Below are positions 45,613 through 49,126 of a DNA stretch of 49,126 bases, piece by piece (within the stretch, counting starts at the first letter, position 1; every line of letters starts with the position of its first letter). The stretch spans positions 1-49,126 of the forward strand of contig LSRY02000081.1 in NCBI GenBank assembly GCA_001643675.2, read 5' to 3'. The notes beneath the pieces are model-generated. The model had not been told where the DNA came from and searched no databases. It saw only the letters and a list, made by a program, of their open reading frames with translations. The stretch is from Monocercomonoides exilis. Lineage: Eukaryota; Preaxostyla; Oxymonadida; Polymastigidae. A program made the translations under genes and the position numbers.

Positions 45613-46609
45613 AGAGAAGAAGGAGGTTATGATGAAGATGAATAGCAGCAGACATTTAACTCGTTTGACAGCGCACTCTCATCTGCCCAGCTGCACACTC
45701 AAAACATCACAGCCTCCTCAACATTAGCTACTCCTTCTTTAATTGTTCCCACACACACAATTGTCAGCCACTTCTGTTCTTGTTGGAACTCTGGCGAAGC
45801 CACAAACTCCTTCATTTTCTGCAACAGACTCTTATTAGCTCTTACTGAAGTCGCTATAAGCACAGAACATTTCTTAAACTTCTTTTTCTCTTTTTGCTCT
45901 AATATTTACATTCTTGCGGCTTTTTTTAAGTGCTGTTCTTGGGAAGAAGATATTTTTACAATCTGAAAATGCTTTGAAGCAAGAACATTCGAATCAGGGG
46001 CAATGTATTTGAGTGACAGTGAATTGTGCTGAACAATTGTGCATATGTTACAAGCGGATTCATGAAAGCGATGTTGAGTCCACCGGCATCGGAGCAGACG
46101 AAGTTGCTGTGGGAGAAGTGGTAATTCCAAACGGCAAGGCTGTTGTTTGTTAACTCACAGTTGTCGGCATGCGCGCAACTGCTGATCTTGGAGAGCAAGA
46201 TGTTAATGAAGAAGAAATTCATCATTCTAAAGGAGCTTCATGACAAATTTGACGTTGAATAAGAAGAATAGCGCTGTCTGTTTCAATGGAAAGATTAATA
46301 GCGTGAGATTTTAAACGGAGTTGCCAAATCCAACGTCAAGAATATGCAAGGCTGTGAAGTGCTGAAGAAGAAATTGAAGCGAGAGAGAAAAGATTCTGAA
46401 AGATGTCTGGAGGAATCCGTCGAAAAAGCAAAAGATTTAGAAGTTGATTGAAGCGAAGGAGGAGTGGAAGGAGAAGTGGAAAGAGGAGTGGAAGAGGAGT
46501 GGAAAGAGGAGTGGAAAGAGGAGTGAAATGAGGAGTGGAATGAGATGCGGATGCAGTTGTTGTTTAATGCAATATCAGCGAGCGGGAAAATACAAAGTGA
46601 ACAAAAACA
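45613..46609 (+). other. Region between R-b and R-d, copy 2, coding uncertain
   Basis: In the R-b frame, past TGA, DEDEQ(TAG)QQTFNSFDSALSSAQ and HTQNITASSTLATPSLIVP are conserved with copy 1, where the TAG is CAG. A short run of GAGGAGTGGAAA units (46455-46545) is expanded relative to copy 1 (38250-38275). The minus-strand alternative is noted under copy 1. Confidence 0.35.
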
Positions 46610-47149
46610 CGATTGTATAAGTTAGACCAAATTCGAATATTGGAAAGGGAATTTTGGAGGAAGATATGGATAAAAATTGCGGAGAAGGAGAAATAGAGGC
46701 CAAGCGGGGAGTAGCATAGCTTTACAGAGGAGCCTGTGTCTTTGAAGAGGAATATCCGGTGGGTGCGGAAGAAAAGTGATGAAAGGCAGGATGTTTAAGT
46801 CGAGGTATGGATCGGTGTGAGAGGAGTCAGAGCTTCAGATGGATGTTCTCACAGCAAGAGAAGGTTGGGTGAACTCAATGGAAAAGAGGGACTCACTCGT
46901 TTAGGCTGGGATATAGGAGCTCCGGAGAAAGAGGTACTTTCCTCGGAAGGCGTCGTTCAAGGCTATGAGGATGTTGAGAACGGAGACAAGGATTGGAGGA
47001 GCTTTAGCGGAGTGGATGCAGTCTATAAAGAGGTCGTCTCCTTCGGTCGACTTATCGCTCACATAGATGGTGAAAGGTCATGTTTTGGTAGCACAATCCA
47101 TTGCTCATTCGCTCTCAGCATTTCACATAAGAGCTGGCCCCTTGCATAA
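46610..47149 (+). CDS. Hypothetical gene R-d, copy 2
   Basis: LYKLDQIRILEREFWRKIWI, then KIAEKEK, TAG, RPSGE, TAG, HSFTEEPVSLKRNIRWVRKK. A frame change near 46790 leads to RGVRASDGCSHSKRRLGELN, GAPEKEVLSSEGVVQG and EVVSFGRLIAHIDGERS. Same gene as 38328-38874. Downstream (47430-47550) SVCRVCMENEQPDKR with TAA as Gln is conserved in both copies and has a CxxC pair. Confidence 0.45.
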
Positions 47150-47550
47150 GAGCGTAATGTGGCCTTGTTTGCACATTCTCGTCTAAATACTGTTCTTGAT
47201 TCTGATTCAGGTTGCCTCAAAGCAGTTGAGTCGGTCAGAGCAGACGGGAAAACTGCCATGAGTGAAGAATCAATGGACTAAGTGAAAATGAATTGAAAGG
47301 ATACAAGTACTGTAAAAGTGGATATAGAAGAGATGTGGAGAAATAGTCCAGGCAAGGAGACAGCGAAGATGGAGTTGTTTAAATGAGTATACACCCTGCT
47401 TCTTCTTCAATCATCGCAAACGAAAGGAGTGTTTGCAGAGTCTGCATGGAAAATGAACAGCCAGATAAAAGATAAACTCAGCTTTCAAGGAAGGCTATGA
47501 CTAAGAGGTGGATGATGGAGGATAAAAGAGAATTGCTGAAAAGAAAAACA

Positions 47551-48143
47551 TTTTAAAGGATTTGAGGACAAAATTCTCCAATTTCTTTTTATTCATTCGC
47601 ATTATTTCTTAGCAATTCTTTTTAACTTTGTTTGATCAATCCATTTAATAACTTCTTTCAAGTATTATTTGCTTTTGTGCAAAAACAAAAAGCAAACCGT
47701 TGTTTATTTGAATAATGTCATGGGTTTCTATTATATTTTTCATCTGTGATTAGAAAATTGTTCATTTTCAACAATTGTTTTAAGATCTTCAATATTAATA
47801 AATAAATTTCTTTTCAGTAACATCATAAATCAAATTTTTATATTAAAAAATTGATTATTTATGTATTGTTATAATAATTATCATGTTTTATTGACGTTTG
47901 AACGAGTATTTCGTTCTGTTTGCTTCAGTTTTGATATTTTTTGATTTAGAATAAAATGTTTTTCAAAATTTGTTTCAAAAATAATGAGAAACAAATTTTC
48001 ATCAACAAACAAATAAAAAATATTATTTTTAAGCAATCAATTATCAGGATCATCATTTTTATTTTTCTTTTCAACCAGATTCATAATGAAAATAATTTCT
48101 GATCAAACTTCGAAGTTTTTTATTATATCAAAAAAATCACCCA
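47551..48143. repeat. AT-rich tail of copy 2 ending in ATTATATCAAAAAAATCACC
   Basis: Diverged from 39276-39767. The end motif differs by one base from the copies near 39744 and 39938. An A21 run follows at about 48178. Confidence 0.55.
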
Positions 48144-48175
48144 AATACAATTCTTTTTTCTCTTCCAATGCAAAT

Positions 48176-48211
<36 letters not shown>

Positions 48212-48269
48212 TAAAATGCATTAATGAATTTATAAATATATTAACACACCTCACATTGTTTAATGTTGC
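48144..48269. other. AT-rich spacer with A-run
   Basis: No coding signal; poly-A of about 21 at 48178-48198. Confidence 0.5.
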
Positions 48270-48696
48270 TCAAAGTTAGTATAGTTATTTCTCCTTCCTT
48301 CCGAACTTTTTACTTTCCTCTTTGTTCAATGCGACTTTCACAAGGTATGGCACGCACATCTGATATGGATCCAAAGAACGCAAGCCGTTAAGTGAAAATA
48401 AGCACTCGTCAAGATCAGTTTGAAGCTTTTCATTCTTTTCTTCTTTTTCATTTCTTCATAATCAATCATCTTCTCAAATCTTTCGTTCATCGAATATTTG
48501 TCAAAGCTTTCATTCCACTGGTTCAACTGCACATTTAAATATCCAATGCACTTCAGTGACAAAACTGCATTTCCAATTGATATTTTCTTTTCTTCAATCA
48601 TTTTGAATATTTAGTCAAAAAAATCTTTTTGAAAACAGATTTGAATTCTTCTTTATTCATTTCATCAATCACTCCATTCTCTTCAAGGATTATTTG
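48270..48696 (-). CDS. Small hypothetical protein, N-terminus uncertain
   Basis: Minus-strand reading: QIILEENGVIDEMNKEEFKS, VFKKIFLTKYSK, then (one base missing at the T4 run 48601-48604) MIEEKKISIGNAVLSLKCIG, NVQLNQWNESFDKYSMNERF, then after a second shift LQTDLDECLFSLNGLRSLDP, YQMCVPYLVKVALNKEE and a basic end with two TAA read as Gln, stopping at TGA 48270-48272. Helical, charged; family not recognised. The start may lie upstream of 48696. Confidence 0.5.
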
Positions 48697-49126
48697 CTTT
48701 TGAAATCCTCATTTCAATCTTCCAAACCAGAAAACAAATCTGTTCAAAAACAATGAAAAATTCAATCATCATGAATTCACATTCAACAACAATTTCACAC
48801 TTGTGATCTTTGTTGTTCTTTCACTCTGCAGTATTTTCTCAAATTCATTTCAACGAGAAAGTATCTTTAAAATATTTTTCGAACTTCATGCAAGAAAACT
48901 TTTGAAATGAAAATAAAATAACATGAAAACATTTATAACAAACAAAAGTATTTGCTCTCAAACTTGTTTTAACTGTATTTTTGTTTTCAACAAGCAAACG
49001 CTAAGATGTGAAGAAAATGAATTGATCATTTACATAAATGAATATTTGTCAATGCGAAATTTTCAAAAATAGAAAAATGTTTCAATAACATTGTTAAATA
49101 TTGTTTGTTGATAAAGTGTGAACCAA
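48697..49126. other. AT-rich end of window, no gene seen
   Basis: Only short frames on both strands; could hold upstream exons of the minus-strand gene. Confidence 0.45.

Larger units (their letters stand above)
40963..47550 (+). repeat. Direct repeat copy 2 (about 6.6 kb), with a diverged tail to 48143
   Basis: Matches 32583-39275. It includes a second copy of the right terminal inverted repeat (modules 41302-41434 and 41468-41600) but not the rest of the transposon, so the duplication breakpoint lies inside the element. Confidence 0.9.

Noticed and set aside
1-49126. Standard genetic code gene models
   Set aside because: They cut conserved USP domains and long frames at TAA/TAG.
1-49126. 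UGA as an extra sense codon
   Set aside because: Long clean domains end at TGA, once in tandem (24322-24327), and the expected residue at in-frame TGA sites is not consistent. Kept as an open question only.
1-49126. tRNA, rRNA and CRISPR
   Set aside because: No cloverleaf with a proper T-loop, no rRNA core sequence and no regularly spaced short repeats were seen.

Overview
ORGANISM. The window looks like nuclear DNA of a protist that reads TAA and TAG as glutamine and stops at TGA. Several reading frames stay open across TAA/TAG and then meet TGA (best case 22531-24324, with five in-frame UAR codons). Genes carry short introns, mostly beginning GTTTG. Two fragments of a right-handed beta-helix surface protein carry a C-G...P-C-x-T motif that I associate with oxymonads (Preaxostyla), and one oxymonad lineage is known to use this code. 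Oxymonad is therefore my best guess, not a proof; ciliates and hexamitids share the code. Frames repeatedly break by one base at short A or T runs, so most genes are given as regions rather than exact ORFs.

LAYOUT. 1-949 (-): N-terminal part of a ubiquitin-specific protease (USP) family gene leaving the window. 1756-7602 (+): a GC-richer block with an ARM-like/Glu-rich/coiled-coil gene and a U2SURP(SR140)-like splicing factor. 7722-9172 (+): a second, C-terminally cut USP relative. 9590-9976 (+): beta-helix remnant. 10481-16690 (-): several hypothetical genes. 16940-21147: a USP gene (-) bracketed by inverted ~131-bp modules that start and end with GATC. 21374-24324 (+): hypothetical gene(s) giving the clearest view of the code. 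25600-26937 (+): longer beta-helix fragment. 27282-33218: a 5.9-kb element with ~390-bp near-perfect terminal inverted repeats. It encodes a USP that appears fused to an RNase-H/DDE-like transposase domain, and it contains a strongly structured RNA candidate. 32583-39275 and 40963-47550: a ~6.6-kb direct duplication holding the right end of that element plus hypothetical genes, each followed by a diverged AT-rich tail. 48270-48696 (-): a small hypothetical gene.

HOW IT FITS TOGETHER. Four USP-family genes share a small helical N-terminal region, a Ser-rich linker and a Cys/His-box protease. They are AT-rich, unlike the GC-richer cellular genes. Two of the four lie between inverted copies of one module, and one is joined to a transposase-like domain. 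The simplest reading is a family of mobile elements whose cargo is a deubiquitinase, with a complete form at 27.3-33.2 kb and a transposase-less form at 16.9-21.1 kb. No rRNA, tRNA or CRISPR was found.
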